Source: Latrodectus hesperus (taxonomy: Eukaryota; Arthropoda; Arachnida; Araneae; Theridiidae). From it: a stretch of 64,000 nucleotides of DNA. Positions within the stretch are counted from its first letter, which is position 1. The number at the start of each line of letters is the position of its first letter. The position numbers and the translations under genes are program-made. The notes beneath the pieces were generated by a model that was not told the origin of the DNA, ran no database searches, and worked only from the letters and a program-made list of their open reading frames with translations. The DNA lies in assembly GCA_037975125.1 (NCBI GenBank), contig JAJQOW010000020.1, positions 868,001 to 932,000 on the forward strand. Reading direction: 5' to 3'. Of this stretch, positions 1 to 10,260 are shown piece after piece.

Positions 1-446
1 CACCATCATTCAGCATATTAAGAGTTTCTTTACTGATTCTGACACGCTCCTCTTTTCGATGCTCAGTTAGATTATCGGGAACCCAACGGCAAACTACTTT
101 TTTCATATGTAATTCTTCATGAATGATTTTGTGTATGGCTGCGGATCCAATGTTAAGTTCCTTCTGTATCATTTGATAGGTACAGCAATTATCATCCATT
201 AACATTTTTCGTATGGCAGACACATTATCCGGGATTACTGCCGACGGCGGCCTTCCTGTGTGTTCTTCATTCTGAAGAAAATTGCGACCTCTTCTAAATT
301 TTCTAAGCCATCTGAATACAGTAGCACGAGTTGGAGATTCATCACCAAATGCTGATATGCAACCGTTGAACGCATTCTTCTTGATTGAATCCTGCTTTGA
401 AATCGTAGAAAATCATAGCGCGAAAATGTTCTCGCGTCAACTCCAT
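1..446 (-). pseudogene. Mariner transposase, N-terminal part, frameshifted
   Basis: The minus-strand frame opens at the ATG at 446 with MELTREHFRAMIFYDF, which resembles the start of mariner-type transposases. It continues with a Q-E-E-C helix-turn-helix region. About 35 codons in, one extra base shifts the frame and creates a TGA. The correct frame then resumes with the F-G-D-E-S-P block, followed by R-W-L-R-K-F-R-R-G and G-R-P-P-S linker motifs. The visible part covers only the paired HTH DNA-binding half (about 145 residues). The DDD catalytic domain lies beyond the left edge. A single frameshift suggests a fairly recent inactive copy. Confidence 0.75.
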
Positions 447-602
447 TTTCGCTTCTGTTTAAAATTTATTGCACGCTAAACAAGTTGAAATAAGTCAGTA
501 AAAAATCATGTTCTGTGTTAAAATACTTTGTACTTTAAACCGTTATTTTTATTTTGTAAATTCTCGTCTGCGCGTATCTTAAAAATTTCAGAGTAACCCT
601 CG
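1..602 (-). mobile_element. Mariner-type DNA transposon, cut by the window edge
   Basis: Reading the minus strand from about 602 gives a putative terminal start CGAGGGTTACTCTGAAATTT next to a TA dinucleotide (603-604), an untranslated leader, and a mariner-like transposase reading frame from 446 down to base 1. Starting at TA and having a roughly 150-bp leader fit the mariner family. The other end lies outside the window, so length and target duplication cannot be confirmed. Confidence 0.75.
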
Positions 603-604
603 TA

Positions 605-1206
605 TTTTAAATGTATTCTAGCTTGTTAACCAACTGAAGCAATTAAAAAATTTTATTACCTATTAATAGTGCAATATATCATTTATGAAACACGCTACAA
701 ATTGTTGGTCATTAGGTGTTGAACGTATACTTATTTTAACAAATTTTCAAAATTTCTATAATGCTACTAACTTTAAAAACTTTAGCTATTTATTGCAAAA
801 AAATAATTGGGTAGGACTTCACAGCCCTCATTTAGGATCAACTCACTTGATTTTTCACAATATCTTTTTTACACATTTCATTTACCACAGATGAAATTGA
901 AAATTTTATTTCATTTTTTTATCTCAGAAAAATTCCAGTGAAAAACATCTTTAACTTTATGGGAAATTTCGTATTTAAAATAGCTTTCCAAATTCTATAA
1001 TTTAGACCATTAATGTAAACCAAAATAATTTTATTGTAAAAAATTAAAATCACAAAATGTAATATTGATAATTTATGAATATTTCATTTTTATACCACAT
1101 AAACATATTTTTAATATTCCATTTTTATACCATAATATTTCTGATACCAAAACTACAAGACCTTTGTTAATAAGTCTCATTTCAGTGCAGATAACTCAAT
1201 TATGCG
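605..1206. other. AT-rich spacer
   Basis: No gene, repeat or motif recognised between the two mariner elements. Short open frames here are low-complexity chance ORFs. Confidence 0.6.
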
Positions 1207-2500
1207 ATTGTAAAGGGTGTTTTTTTTCGAGGGATAGAAGTTTTAGTTGGCATTACTTTGGTGACCGATTTAACAGCTGTCAAGTGATTTATTCTCAGTT
1301 TGGTTTGGCAATTCATCATGAATAGACTCACGCCTGAGTAACGCTTTCAAATTGTGCAATTTTATTACGAAAATAATGGTTCTGTGCGGAATGCGCACTA
1401 CGTCCATTTTATCGTCGACAAAATCGTCCATCAGAGCAGATAATTCGATATCCCATGGAACGCACCACGTTTACTCTAATTGATAACTCGCATCCCCAGA
1501 GACGCCGTACGGTGCGTACAGGAGAAGCAATTGCTTCTGTAGTGCGTAGCATTGAGGAAGACCCGAATGAGTCAATTCGCCATCGAGCACAGGAATTGGA
1601 TCTGTGTCCATCCACTTTATGGAAGATTTTGCGGAAGGATCTTGGTTTGCGTGCTTACAAAATCCAACTCGTGCAAGAATTGAAGCCAAGCGATCATCAA
1701 GCAAGGCGTAGATTCGTCGAATGGGCCCAAAACGAGATTGCCGTTGTTCCCGCTTTTCATAAGCGAATTTTGTTTAGCAATGAAGCGCACTTCTGGTTGA
1801 ATGGCTACGTCAACAAACAAAACTGCCGCATTTGGAGTGAAGCTAATCAACAAGTGTATGTCGAAACACCGTTACATCCAGAAAAACTGACTGTTTGGTG
1901 CGCTTCATGGGCTGGTGGAATCACTGGTCCGTACTTCTTCAAAAACGATGATGGCCACAACGTTACAGTCAATGGGGATCGGTATAGAGCCATGATTACT
2001 AACTTTTTCATTCCTGATTTGAACAATCATGATGTCCAGGAGATGTGGTTCCAACAAGACGGCGCAACATGTCACACAGCTCGTGCCACAATCGATTTAT
2101 TGAAAGACACGTTTGGTGACCGCCTAATTTCACGTTTTTGACCTGTGAATTGGCCTCCAAGATCTTGTGATTTAACACCGCTAGAATATTTTCTGTGGGG
2201 CTATGTAAAGTCATTGGTCTATGCGGATAAGCCACAAACGCTTCACCATTTGGAAGACAACCTTCTCCGTGTTATTGCCGATATACGGCCACAAATGTTG
2301 GAAAAAGTCATCGAAAATTGGACGTCCAGATTGGATTACATCCGAGCCAGCCGTGGCAGTCATATGCCAGAAATCATATTTAAAATGTAATGCCACAAGA
2401 TTATCTTTCGAATAAAAAAAATTCATGTCAATCGAATAATACATCGTTGTTTTATTGTAATTTAAAGTTCTCTACCTCGAAAAAAAACACCCTTTACAAT
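1207..2500 (+). mobile_element. Tc1/mariner superfamily transposon (DD41 type), complete but inactive
   Basis: Both ends are visible. The left end reads ATTGTAAAGGGTG, then eight T and CGAGG; the right end is its exact inverse, giving 26-bp perfect terminal inverted repeats. If TA is the target duplication, it lies at 1211-1212 and 2495-2496. The body is one degraded transposase gene. The perfect ends with a broken gene suggest it could still be moved in trans by a related transposase. Confidence 0.9.
1318..2390 (+). pseudogene. DD41-type mariner transposase, inactivated
   Basis: The frame starts MNRLTPE at 1318, then hits TAA at the eighth codon, has a deletion/frameshift in the DNA-binding half near 1400-1460, and runs open from 1455 to 2141. 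Catalytic blocks are visible. The first motif reads F-S-N-E-A-H-F, where an aspartate is expected, so the first catalytic acid appears replaced by Asn. The second is intact (W-F-Q-Q-D-G-A-T-C-H). The third reads L-T-P-L-E-Y-F, about 41 residues later, which is rosa/DD41D-like spacing with Glu in place of Asp. A TGA at 2139-2141 interrupts the frame just before P-V-N-W-P-P-R. At least two nonsense codons plus loss of a catalytic residue make this non-functional. Confidence 0.88.
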
Positions 2501-4252
2501 CAATGCAATAAGCAAGGAAACGCTAATATAGACAATAATAATATTTTTCAAATTTCTTAAATCAAAAATTAAAATAAATTTTTTTCAAAACACACATAAA
2601 TTATATATATTTAATAAAATCAGAAAATTTCAGTCGAACAATATATATTATTAAATTTTTTTCTCAAGACTGATAACTGTGTTCTTTCAAGTTTTTCATT
2701 GATTTAAACTATTACAAAGAATTACAAGAGCTGAGATGATAAATATATTTTAATTGTTATATCACCTAATTTTATTTAAAGAAATTTTTTCAATCAGTTA
2801 TCATAGCAATAATAACTATCTTTGTTTTAACTTTAAGCCATTTAATAAAACTGTTTTCTTAATATATTTCATTATTAAAATAAGGGCTAATTTTTATTAA
2901 AATAAAAATTTATTTCTATTAAGAATCATTTTGGAAATATTGTTCATGCAATGGCATACATTTTTTTCTTTCAGTAAATTTACATCATTTAAAGACGATC
3001 TTTAAGAAAAAGAAAAAAGAAAAAAAACATTTATAGATTTTAAAATTTTACAACTTGAAAAAAGAATTTTTTAATATAAAATGTTAATGTAAAGCCAACA
3101 ACATTACGAGTCAAATAAAATTATTTCCCCGAATAAAAACATTTAAACAATAAATAAATTACTTTTAAATAAATAGCATTGAGTAATCAATAATTTAATA
3201 TTTAGTTTTCAATACTTTACAAGCATATGTTAGTAAGCCAAAAAAAAAAAATGAAATAAATATTTAAATCGAAAGATACAACTAATGGCAATAATTTAAA
3301 TGTTAAAACTCCAAATATTCAAAAGTTTAAATATTTGTTTCCGATGAAGCGATGTTTAGGAAGAAAGGAAATACTAACCGTGTGAACAATAAAAAGGAAA
3401 GAAAGTTTATGTGTTTTCCTAGAATTTGGAGGTAATTAATTAGTTCTCTATCCCCTCCATTTCGATTCCAGGAAGGCAATTCCCTACGCGAAATTTATCT
3501 TCAGAATATCATCACTATCGTATTCTAACTCTCCTTTAATATCGAAACTGAAAGCCCGATATCTCAAATAATAATAAAAACTAGGTTTCGATCATTACTT
3601 TTTCCAGTTTTTAAGACTAACCATTATTAGGAACATCTATTACAAATATTACATAGGAGATGTGTGCATTAGCACGGGATTTTTATTATTATTTTGGGGC
3701 CAAAAGCGTAATATAATTTTCCATAGTCTGAATTACAAGCGGACCTTTTGATTTCGTTTTTGATAACTGAAGTAAAATCTGATTTTTCTGTTATTAAGAC
3801 ATTTAAATTCTTAAAAGTATTCATTAATAATATTTCAGTTATATGATATTTTCCTTTTTGTGTATAATTTTTTATTGCGTTATCATAGTCAAAATTAAAT
3901 TTTCACACTTTGCATCATATAAGGAAATCAAAAATATTGATGAAATACTGCTTGTTAAATAAAATAATTTAATCCCTTATGAGAAATAAAAAACGACAAG
4001 TCAAAAACATTTTCAAAAATCTAAAATTTCGGCAAAACATTTTTGCTCAATGAATTCTCATATTTGCTGATTAATTTTTTATTTGATTTGCTGATTGATT
4101 TCCGGAAAAGTATTTATTTTATGTATCTTTTAAGAGCTTACTAAATTTATATTTGAAAATTAAACACTGTTTAAACTAATTTTTAACATCATTTTGGCCC
4201 TTTAAACGCCCTGCTTTAAATGTCCACTTTTGGTTTCTTAATCTTTACGAAA
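2501..4252. other. AT-rich intergenic DNA
   Basis: Strongly AT-rich with poly-A and poly-T runs. I see no coding frame, terminal repeats or tRNA-like motif. Confidence 0.6.
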
Positions 4253-4257
4253 TCCTC
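4253..4257. repeat. Target-site duplication, left (TCCTC)
   Basis: Five bases immediately before the 5' LTR are repeated exactly after the 3' LTR. Five base pairs is within the usual BEL/Pao range of 4-6. Confidence 0.92.
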
Positions 4258-4566
4258 TGTAACAACCAATCGCCAGAGAAGCGAGTGACGTCACCCATGT
4301 GACTGCTTGCGTTATTATGTAATCTAAAACCTTTTTTGTCAGTATGCATCCGGCACTCGCCGAGCAATGTTTTGATTTAGTGAAGAAATAAATATATTTG
4401 AACTTCTGTTTTTCAAATTCATTATTGATAATTTCTGTCTTCAATTTAAATATCGCGTAGATATTTCGGCCCATAATTTTATTATGTTACGTTGAAAAGA
4501 ATTCCATTTTTATACATGATCGAGAAATCGAATTCGGAATTATTCAAATAAAAACGAAACGTAACA
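4258..4566 (+). repeat. 5' LTR of BEL/Pao element
   Basis: A 309-bp repeat starting TGTAACAACC and ending GTAACA, identical by eye to the copy at 9947-10255. It holds a perfect CRE-like TGACGTCA (4286-4293), an arthropod initiator-like TCAGT (4339-4343) and an AATAAA signal (4387-4392). These would fit a U3-R-U5 order with a short R, which is inference. There is no obvious TATA box upstream of the initiator. Confidence 0.96.
4286..4293 (+). promoter_or_regulatory. CRE-like TGACGTCA in the LTR U3
   Basis: A perfect palindromic CREB/ATF consensus about 50 bp upstream of the putative initiator. It is also present in the 3' LTR at 9975-9982. Function is inferred from the motif only. Confidence 0.5.
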
Positions 4567-4570
4567 TAAG

Positions 4571-4588
4571 TGGCGCCCAACGTGGGGC
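4571..4588 (+). other. Primer-binding site complementary to tRNA-Lys(CUU)-type 3' end
   Basis: TGGCGCCCAACGTGGGGC begins four bases after the 5' LTR. It is the complement of the 3' end of eukaryotic tRNA-Lys(CUU), including CCA, as I recall that tRNA. The same 18-mer type primes foamy viruses. This is where minus-strand DNA synthesis would start. Confidence 0.85.
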
Positions 4589-4619
4589 CTGAAGATTGAA
4601 ATTAAAGTTTTATTGAAGA

Positions 4620-7600
4620 ATGGATTTGTTGAAACAGAAACGAAAAGGGCTTCGAGCATCCTTTACAGTCTGCGGGAATAAAATTCAAGAAGAATTCCTG
4701 AAACCAGAAGTAGATAAGAATGTTATTTCGGTTTTATCCGCGCAGTTAGAAGACAAATTTCAAAGATTAGAAGTTTCTCAACAAGAAGTAGAAAACGAAA
4801 TTTTAACTTCAAAAGATGCGGAACGGTTATATGAAGAAGATTTCATTACAGCAGAAGAATATCGTGATAGATATATTGAACTTTTTGAAAAATGCCGTAA
4901 AGTAACTATGAAAACGGAAGTCTCTCAAGATACCTCAAATAAGAAACAATTCAAGCTCCCGAAGTTAGAACTAAAGCGATTTTCCGGTGAGACTCGAGAA
5001 TGGCTTGGTTTTTGGAGTCAGTTCTCCAAAATTGATTATGATGAGAGAATTCCACCAGAAGACAAGTTCCAGTATTTGCTACAGGCAATAGTGCCAGAAT
5101 CGAAAGCAGCAAGATTAGTAGAAAGCTTCCCGCCAACAGCGGATAACTATCCCAAAGTCATAGAACAGTTACAGGATCGCTTCGGGCGGAGTGATCTACT
5201 TGTCCAAGTTTACGTCAGGGACTTGTTAACTATGGTAATGAGAAATGCCTCCTCAAACCGAACTAAAACTGATTTAGCTGTTCTTTACGATGAACTGGAA
5301 TCAAAACTGCGCGCGCTGGACAGCTTAGGAAGAACCCAAGAAAAGTACGGGGACTTTTTAACTCCCCTTGTGGAATCGTGCTTGCCTGAGAGTGTCCTAA
5401 TAGCTTGGGAAAGAAATAGAAGTACACTTGACGGAGGAGTACGTTCGTTAGAAAATTTGATGTCTTTTCTGAGACAAGAAGTTCAAGGACAAGAAATGGT
5501 TGTGCTCGCCCGTACCGGGTTTGGAGCTCCCCGAATCGACAAACACAAGGAATCCCGTGAAGGGAATATTACTACAGCTGCCGCCCTTGTAAGTACATCA
5601 GAAGCAGAAAATCAAGGTAAGAGGAATTTTGATTGTCTTTTTTGCAATAAGAAACACCCCAGCCAAGATTGTTTTGCTGCTAGAAAAATGCATTTTGATC
5701 AAAAGATTAAAATTCTTAGTCAGAAAGGGGCCTGTTACTCCTGTTTGAGAACAGGACATACCTCTAAAAATTGCAGGGCTAAGGTGAAGTGTTTTCATTG
5801 TAATAAAAATCACTGTACTCTTATGTGTTATTCAGATAAGGAGAACAGTCCTGCCAGTAAAAACGAAACTGTATCTACAACTGTATTGTCAAATAATTCT
5901 AGAGTAGAAAATGTTTATTTAATGACTCTTGTTGTTAAAGTTATGAATCAAAAGAAACAGTGTTTAGTAAGAGCAGTCTTGGACACAGGATCCCAACGTT
6001 CTTACCTCAGTTCAGGAATAGTTAAACAATTAAAGTTAAAACCCAAAAGGTCATTATCTTTAATACATGGACTTTTTGGTGGTCAAGAAACGAAACCCTG
6101 TTCTCATGAAGTATACGATGTGAAAATTGCTAGTTTGAAAAATGATTTTTCTTGTAAAATTGAGGTTTTATCTGAAAACAAAATTTGTGGTTTTGTTCCT
6201 AAACTGACTGATATGATGACTATTCATGAACTGAAAGAAAAAGGGATTATATTGAGTGATTTCGAAATCCCTAATTATGATATAAATCTTTTGATTGGAT
6301 CCGATGTGGCAGGAATGTTGTTAACTGGTCATTCTGTGAAGTTAGAATCAAGTCTAGTTGCTATTGAAACCCGGCTGGGGTATACTGTTATTGGAAAGCA
6401 GAAATTAAATGATAATTATGATGTAAATAATGACTCTGTTTTATGTGCTTTATCTTTGCATGCTAATAATTTATCTGTTAGTGAATTTTGGAATCTAGAA
6501 AATCTTGGTATATTAGATCCTTCTGAAAACAGAAACATAAATATTGTACACTCTGAGTTATTAAAAGATTTTCAAGAGGGTTTGGAAATACTCCCTTCTG
6601 GTAGATACCAGTTAGGTTTGCCTTTTAAAACAGATACTTCAAGTTTGCCCGATAACAAGGAACTAACTTGGAATAGACACCAAAAAATGTGTAAACGATC
6701 TAAAGATAAAAAATTAATTAAGGATTACGAAATGGTGTTTAAGGAATGGGAGTGTCTTGATATAATTGAAAGGGTACCCCAAAATGAAATTATAAGCGAC
6801 AGGCAGTGTCACTATTTACCACATAGGCCTATAGTCAAAAACGAAAGCACTACTACAAAATTAAGACCAGTCTTTGATGCCTCTAGTGGCAAGCCGTCCT
6901 TGAATGAACTTTTATATAAAGGGCCAAATCTCATTGAATTAATCCCAGACCTGATTGACCGATTTCGTTCATATCCCATTGGCCTGTCTGCAGATATCGA
7001 AAAGGCTTTTTTGCAATTGTCTATTGCTCCAAGGTACAGAGACTTTTTACGCTTTTTTTATCCGTGCGAAGATGAAATGGTCATTTATAGACACTGTAGA
7101 GTAGTTTTTGGGGTTACTTCCAGCCCTTTTCTCTTAGCAGCATCCATCTCCCATTTGCTAAACAACACCTTTGTAGAAAACAACGAAATAATTGAAAAAT
7201 TAAGAAAATCATTTTACGTAGACAATTGCCTTTCTGGTGTTTTCAATATCAAAGAACAAGAGCATTTTATTTTAACAGCTATAGAAGTACTTTCACGTGG
7301 ATGTTTCAACTTGCGAGGGTGGGAGAGCAATGTCAAGTGTAAATACATTACGAAAAGTTCTGGCACCACCAATGTTTTGGGAATTTTATGGAATTTGGAC
7401 CGTGATACTTTGAAATGTAACTGTGATATAAAGGTTGATCCTTATGTTTTAGAAGTAGGTGGGAAAATAACTAAGAGAGTAATTTTGGCTACGATTCAGA
7501 AGATTTTTGATCCCATTGGTTTATTGTCAGCGGCAATTTTACCCATAAAAATTAAATTGCAAGACATGTGGAAATTAAAACTATCCTGGGACTCTCCTTT

Positions 7601-9872
7601 ACCCACTGAAGATCAGAATAGCTTTAAAAGATGGATTAATGATCTACATTTACTAAATAATGTTGAAATAGCCCGCTATACAGAAATTAATGACTCGACA
7701 CAAATGCATGTATTCATGGATGCTAGCAAAGTAGCTTATGCCGCTTGTGTTTTCCTTAGAACTATCACTTCCAATGGAGTAAAAATTTGTCTTTTAAGAG
7801 CTAAATCACGAGTAGCTCCTTTAAAACCTATCACCATCCCAAGATTAGAGTTATTATCCTGCACCATTGGAGTAAGATTAGCTCATTCGATCAAAACGGC
7901 CCTGAATTTAAGTAACTTAAAAACAGTATTTTGGAGTGATTCAATGGTATCACTATGGTGGATCCTGGAACATGGAGGTTGGACTGTCTTTGTCTCCAAT
8001 CGAGTTAAAGAAATTAACCAATTGGCACCTAATGCCGAATGGAGACATGTCCCTGGAGTTTCCAATCCCGCCGACATTCTATCGCGAGGCTGCTCTATTC
8101 GTCAATTTTTGGACTCCCGTTGGTGGGAGGGACCCGAGTGGCTCAAAGAACTACCAGAAAATTGGCCTGAGAATAAATTAGTGTACGAACCAACCAAAAT
8201 CGAAGTGGAAAAAAGAATCGTTAAACTTTGTAACATTAATCTTAGTGATACAGAACCAGATTGGTATGCCTTCAGATTTTCTAGTTTCAATTCTATTCTA
8301 CGAATGACTGGTTGGATGCTACGTTTTATCAGCAATGTACGAAAAAGAGATTGTGAAAGGAATTACGGAAACCTTTCGCCCGAAGAAATAGAATCGGCGG
8401 AAAAAGTACTCATTCGTCTTGTACAAAGACATTTTTTCCCTCTTCCAAATAATTTAAAAAATCTTAATGCAGTTAAAGATGATGAAGGTATACTTCGAAT
8501 TAAAACTCGAATAACAGAACGAATTGACGAACCTTCATTCTTAGCCCCTATTTTACTCCCTGATAAAAGCATTTTTACTCAAAGATTGATAGAACAATAT
8601 CATATTAATCACTGTCATGCAGGTACCCAGATTTTATTAAATTTATTACGTTCAAATTACTGGATAGTTAAAGGGAGAAAAACAGTAAGGGGAGTAGTGA
8701 GAAAATGTATTCCTTGCCGACGCTTCAAATCTAAGCCTTTTGTTAGTGATCCAGTTACTCTACCAGCTGATAGAGTGAAAGATGCTTCTGTATTTGAAGT
8801 AATTGGACTTGATCTTGCTGGCCCCCTTTACATTAAACATAGAGACAAAGTATGGGTAGTATTATTCACCTGTGCCATTTATAGAGCGGTTCATCTTGAG
8901 TTGGTTTCTTCATTGTCCACAGAAACCTTTTTAATGTCTTTGCGAAGGTTTATTGCCAGAAGAGGAAGACCACGTGTCATTTACTCCGACAACGGCACTA
9001 ATTTCCATGGAGCTAATGAAGATTTTCGACTGTTGAATTGGGAGAAAATTACTCGAGAAACAGCCCTCCAACGTATTTCTTGGAAATTCAACCCTCCAAC
9101 CGCGAGTTGGTGGGGTGGTTTTTGGGAAAGACTGATTAGAGTGGTTAAAGATCTTCTTAAAAGTACCCTCGGAAAGGCTGCACTTACATATGAAGAATTA
9201 CTTACAGTACTCTCAGATTGTGAATCTGTTATCAATGCACGTCCACTCACATATCTTTCAGAGGACGTTGAAGATATAAAGCCTATAACACCAGCCATGT
9301 TTATGTTAAGCGATCCCAAGATAAGGAGTGTAACCACAGATATTGATGAAGTTGAAGCCAAGCATTTTCGAATCAGAATTAAACATCGAGCCAAAGTAAC
9401 TGAGCAGTTAAAGCTGCGCTTTCGAAAGGAATACCTTGGTCAACTTATACAACGTCTAAACAGAAGGTGTTCAACTCCAAAAATACAAGTTGGAGAAATC
9501 GTGTTAATCGGAGACGACAATAAAAAACGTTTGAACTGGCCTCTTGCTAAAGTCATACAGTTGATTCCTGGCAAAGATGATATCGTCAGAACTGTGAAAT
9601 TGAAAACACAATCCGGTGTTTTAGTGCGACCTATACAGAGGATTTTTCCCCTAGAGATTTCATCAACTACCGATAAAGAGGATGTCCCAATTACATCAAA
9701 TGTGAGAAGAGATTCCTTTTCAGATGCTGAAGGAAATGATTTGTCACCGGTATCAGAAAATGACATTTCAAGTGATTCTCTAAGAACAATTTTGCTCAGT
9801 GATGATAAGGACTTAACAAAAACAACCAGAACTGGACGATTAGTGAAAATTCCTCAAAAACTAAATCTGTAA
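4620..9872 (+). CDS. BEL/Pao Gag-Pol polyprotein, intact
   Basis: 1750 codons without a stop, starting at the first ATG after the primer site. Gag: charged N-terminus, a DUF1759-like region from about residue 115, and three zinc knuckles (about 339, 371, 390; one CX2CX4HX4C and two CX2CX3HX4C). Protease: aspartic D-T-G at about 455. RT: catalytic A-D-I-E-K-A near 792 and polymerase box F-Y-V-D-N near 866, where Y-x-D-D is the usual retroviral form. RNase H: F-M-D-A-S near 1034 and W-S-D-S near 1105. Integrase: His/Cys zinc finger about 1328-1366, D near 1398 (G-L-D-L-A-G-P), D near 1457 (Y-S-D-N-G-T), E near 1503 (F-W-E-R), then a DUF5641-like C-terminal region about 1600-1700. One fused frame without env is typical of the superfamily. 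All catalytic regions appear present. Confidence 0.96.
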   Translation: MDLLKQKRKGLRASFTVCGNKIQEEFLKPEVDKNVISVLSAQLEDKFQRLEVSQQEVENEILTSKDAERLYEEDFITAEEYRDRYIELFEKCRKVTMKTEVSQDTSNKKQFKLPKLELKRFSGETREWLGFWSQFSKIDYDERIPPEDKFQYLLQAIVPESKAARLVESFPPTADNYPKVIEQLQDRFGRSDLLVQVYVRDLLTMVMRNASSNRTKTDLAVLYDELESKLRALDSLGRTQEKYGDFLTPLVESCLPESVLIAWERNRSTLDGGVRSLENLMSFLRQEVQGQEMVVLARTGFGAPRIDKHKESREGNITTAAALVSTSEAENQGKRNFDCLFCNKKHPSQDCFAARKMHFDQKIKILSQKGACYSCLRTGHTSKNCRAKVKCFHCNKNHCTLMCYSDKENSPASKNETVSTTVLSNNSRVENVYLMTLVVKVMNQKKQCLVRAVLDTGSQRSYLSSGIVKQLKLKPKRSLSLIHGLFGGQETKPCSHEVYDVKIASLKNDFSCKIEVLSENKICGFVPKLTDMMTIHELKEKGIILSDFEIPNYDINLLIGSDVAGMLLTGHSVKLESSLVAIETRLGYTVIGKQKLNDNYDVNNDSVLCALSLHANNLSVSEFWNLENLGILDPSENRNINIVHSELLKDFQEGLEILPSGRYQLGLPFKTDTSSLPDNKELTWNRHQKMCKRSKDKKLIKDYEMVFKEWECLDIIERVPQNEIISDRQCHYLPHRPIVKNESTTTKLRPVFDASSGKPSLNELLYKGPNLIELIPDLIDRFRSYPIGLSADIEKAFLQLSIAPRYRDFLRFFYPCEDEMVIYRHCRVVFGVTSSPFLLAASISHLLNNTFVENNEIIEKLRKSFYVDNCLSGVFNIKEQEHFILTAIEVLSRGCFNLRGWESNVKCKYITKSSGTTNVLGILWNLDRDTLKCNCDIKVDPYVLEVGGKITKRVILATIQKIFDPIGLLSAAILPIKIKLQDMWKLKLSWDSPLPTEDQNSFKRWINDLHLLNNVEIARYTEINDSTQMHVFMDASKVAYAACVFLRTITSNGVKICLLRAKSRVAPLKPITIPRLELLSCTIGVRLAHSIKTALNLSNLKTVFWSDSMVSLWWILEHGGWTVFVSNRVKEINQLAPNAEWRHVPGVSNPADILSRGCSIRQFLDSRWWEGPEWLKELPENWPENKLVYEPTKIEVEKRIVKLCNINLSDTEPDWYAFRFSSFNSILRMTGWMLRFISNVRKRDCERNYGNLSPEEIESAEKVLIRLVQRHFFPLPNNLKNLNAVKDDEGILRIKTRITERIDEPSFLAPILLPDKSIFTQRLIEQYHINHCHAGTQILLNLLRSNYWIVKGRKTVRGVVRKCIPCRRFKSKPFVSDPVTLPADRVKDASVFEVIGLDLAGPLYIKHRDKVWVVLFTCAIYRAVHLELVSSLSTETFLMSLRRFIARRGRPRVIYSDNGTNFHGANEDFRLLNWEKITRETALQRISWKFNPPTASWWGGFWERLIRVVKDLLKSTLGKAALTYEELLTVLSDCESVINARPLTYLSEDVEDIKPITPAMFMLSDPKIRSVTTDIDEVEAKHFRIRIKHRAKVTEQLKLRFRKEYLGQLIQRLNRRCSTPKIQVGEIVLIGDDNKKRLNWPLAKVIQLIPGKDDIVRTVKLKTQSGVLVRPIQRIFPLEISSTTDKEDVPITSNVRRDSFSDAEGNDLSPVSENDISSDSLRTILLSDDKDLTKTTRTGRLVKIPQKLNL

Positions 9873-9929
9873 TCTTATAATTATGACTAACTTTTTTCTT
9901 TTTCATTTAGGTTTTGTTTTCTCCCGAAA

Positions 9930-9946
9930 CAAAAGGTGGGAGGATA
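9930..9946 (+). other. Polypurine tract
   Basis: A purine-rich run, AAAAGGTGGGAGGATA, directly upstream of the 3' LTR. This position is where plus-strand DNA synthesis is primed in LTR elements. Confidence 0.8.
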
Positions 9947-10255
9947 TGTAACAACCAATCGCCAGAGAAGCGAGTGACGTCACCCATGTGACTGCTTGCG
10001 TTATTATGTAATCTAAAACCTTTTTTGTCAGTATGCATCCGGCACTCGCCGAGCAATGTTTTGATTTAGTGAAGAAATAAATATATTTGAACTTCTGTTT
10101 TTCAAATTCATTATTGATAATTTCTGTCTTCAATTTAAATATCGCGTAGATATTTCGGCCCATAATTTTATTATGTTACGTTGAAAAGAATTCCATTTTT
10201 ATACATGATCGAGAAATCGAATTCGGAATTATTCAAATAAAAACGAAACGTAACA
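9947..10255 (+). repeat. 3' LTR of BEL/Pao element
   Basis: Same length and sequence as the 5' LTR, with the second TCCTC duplication at 10256-10260. Antisense open frames across both LTRs are shadows of the repeat. Confidence 0.96.
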
Positions 10256-10260
10256 TCCTC

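Larger units (their letters stand above)
4258..10255 (+). mobile_element. Complete BEL/Pao LTR retrotransposon
   Basis: A 5998-bp element bounded by two identical 309-bp LTRs (TGT...ACA) and a 5-bp direct duplication TCCTC at 4253-4257 and 10256-10260. Internal order is LTR, primer-binding site, single Gag-Pol frame, polypurine tract, LTR. No envelope-like frame follows Pol. The domain order (protease, RT, RNase H, integrase) and the DUF1759/DUF1758/DUF5641-type regions identify BEL/Pao. Identical LTRs and an unbroken frame indicate recent insertion and possible activity. Confidence 0.97.

Noticed and set aside
4238..4474. Antisense 78-codon open frame, repeated at 9903-10163
   Set aside because: It lies inside both identical LTRs, with no protein features. 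It is a shadow of the repeat.
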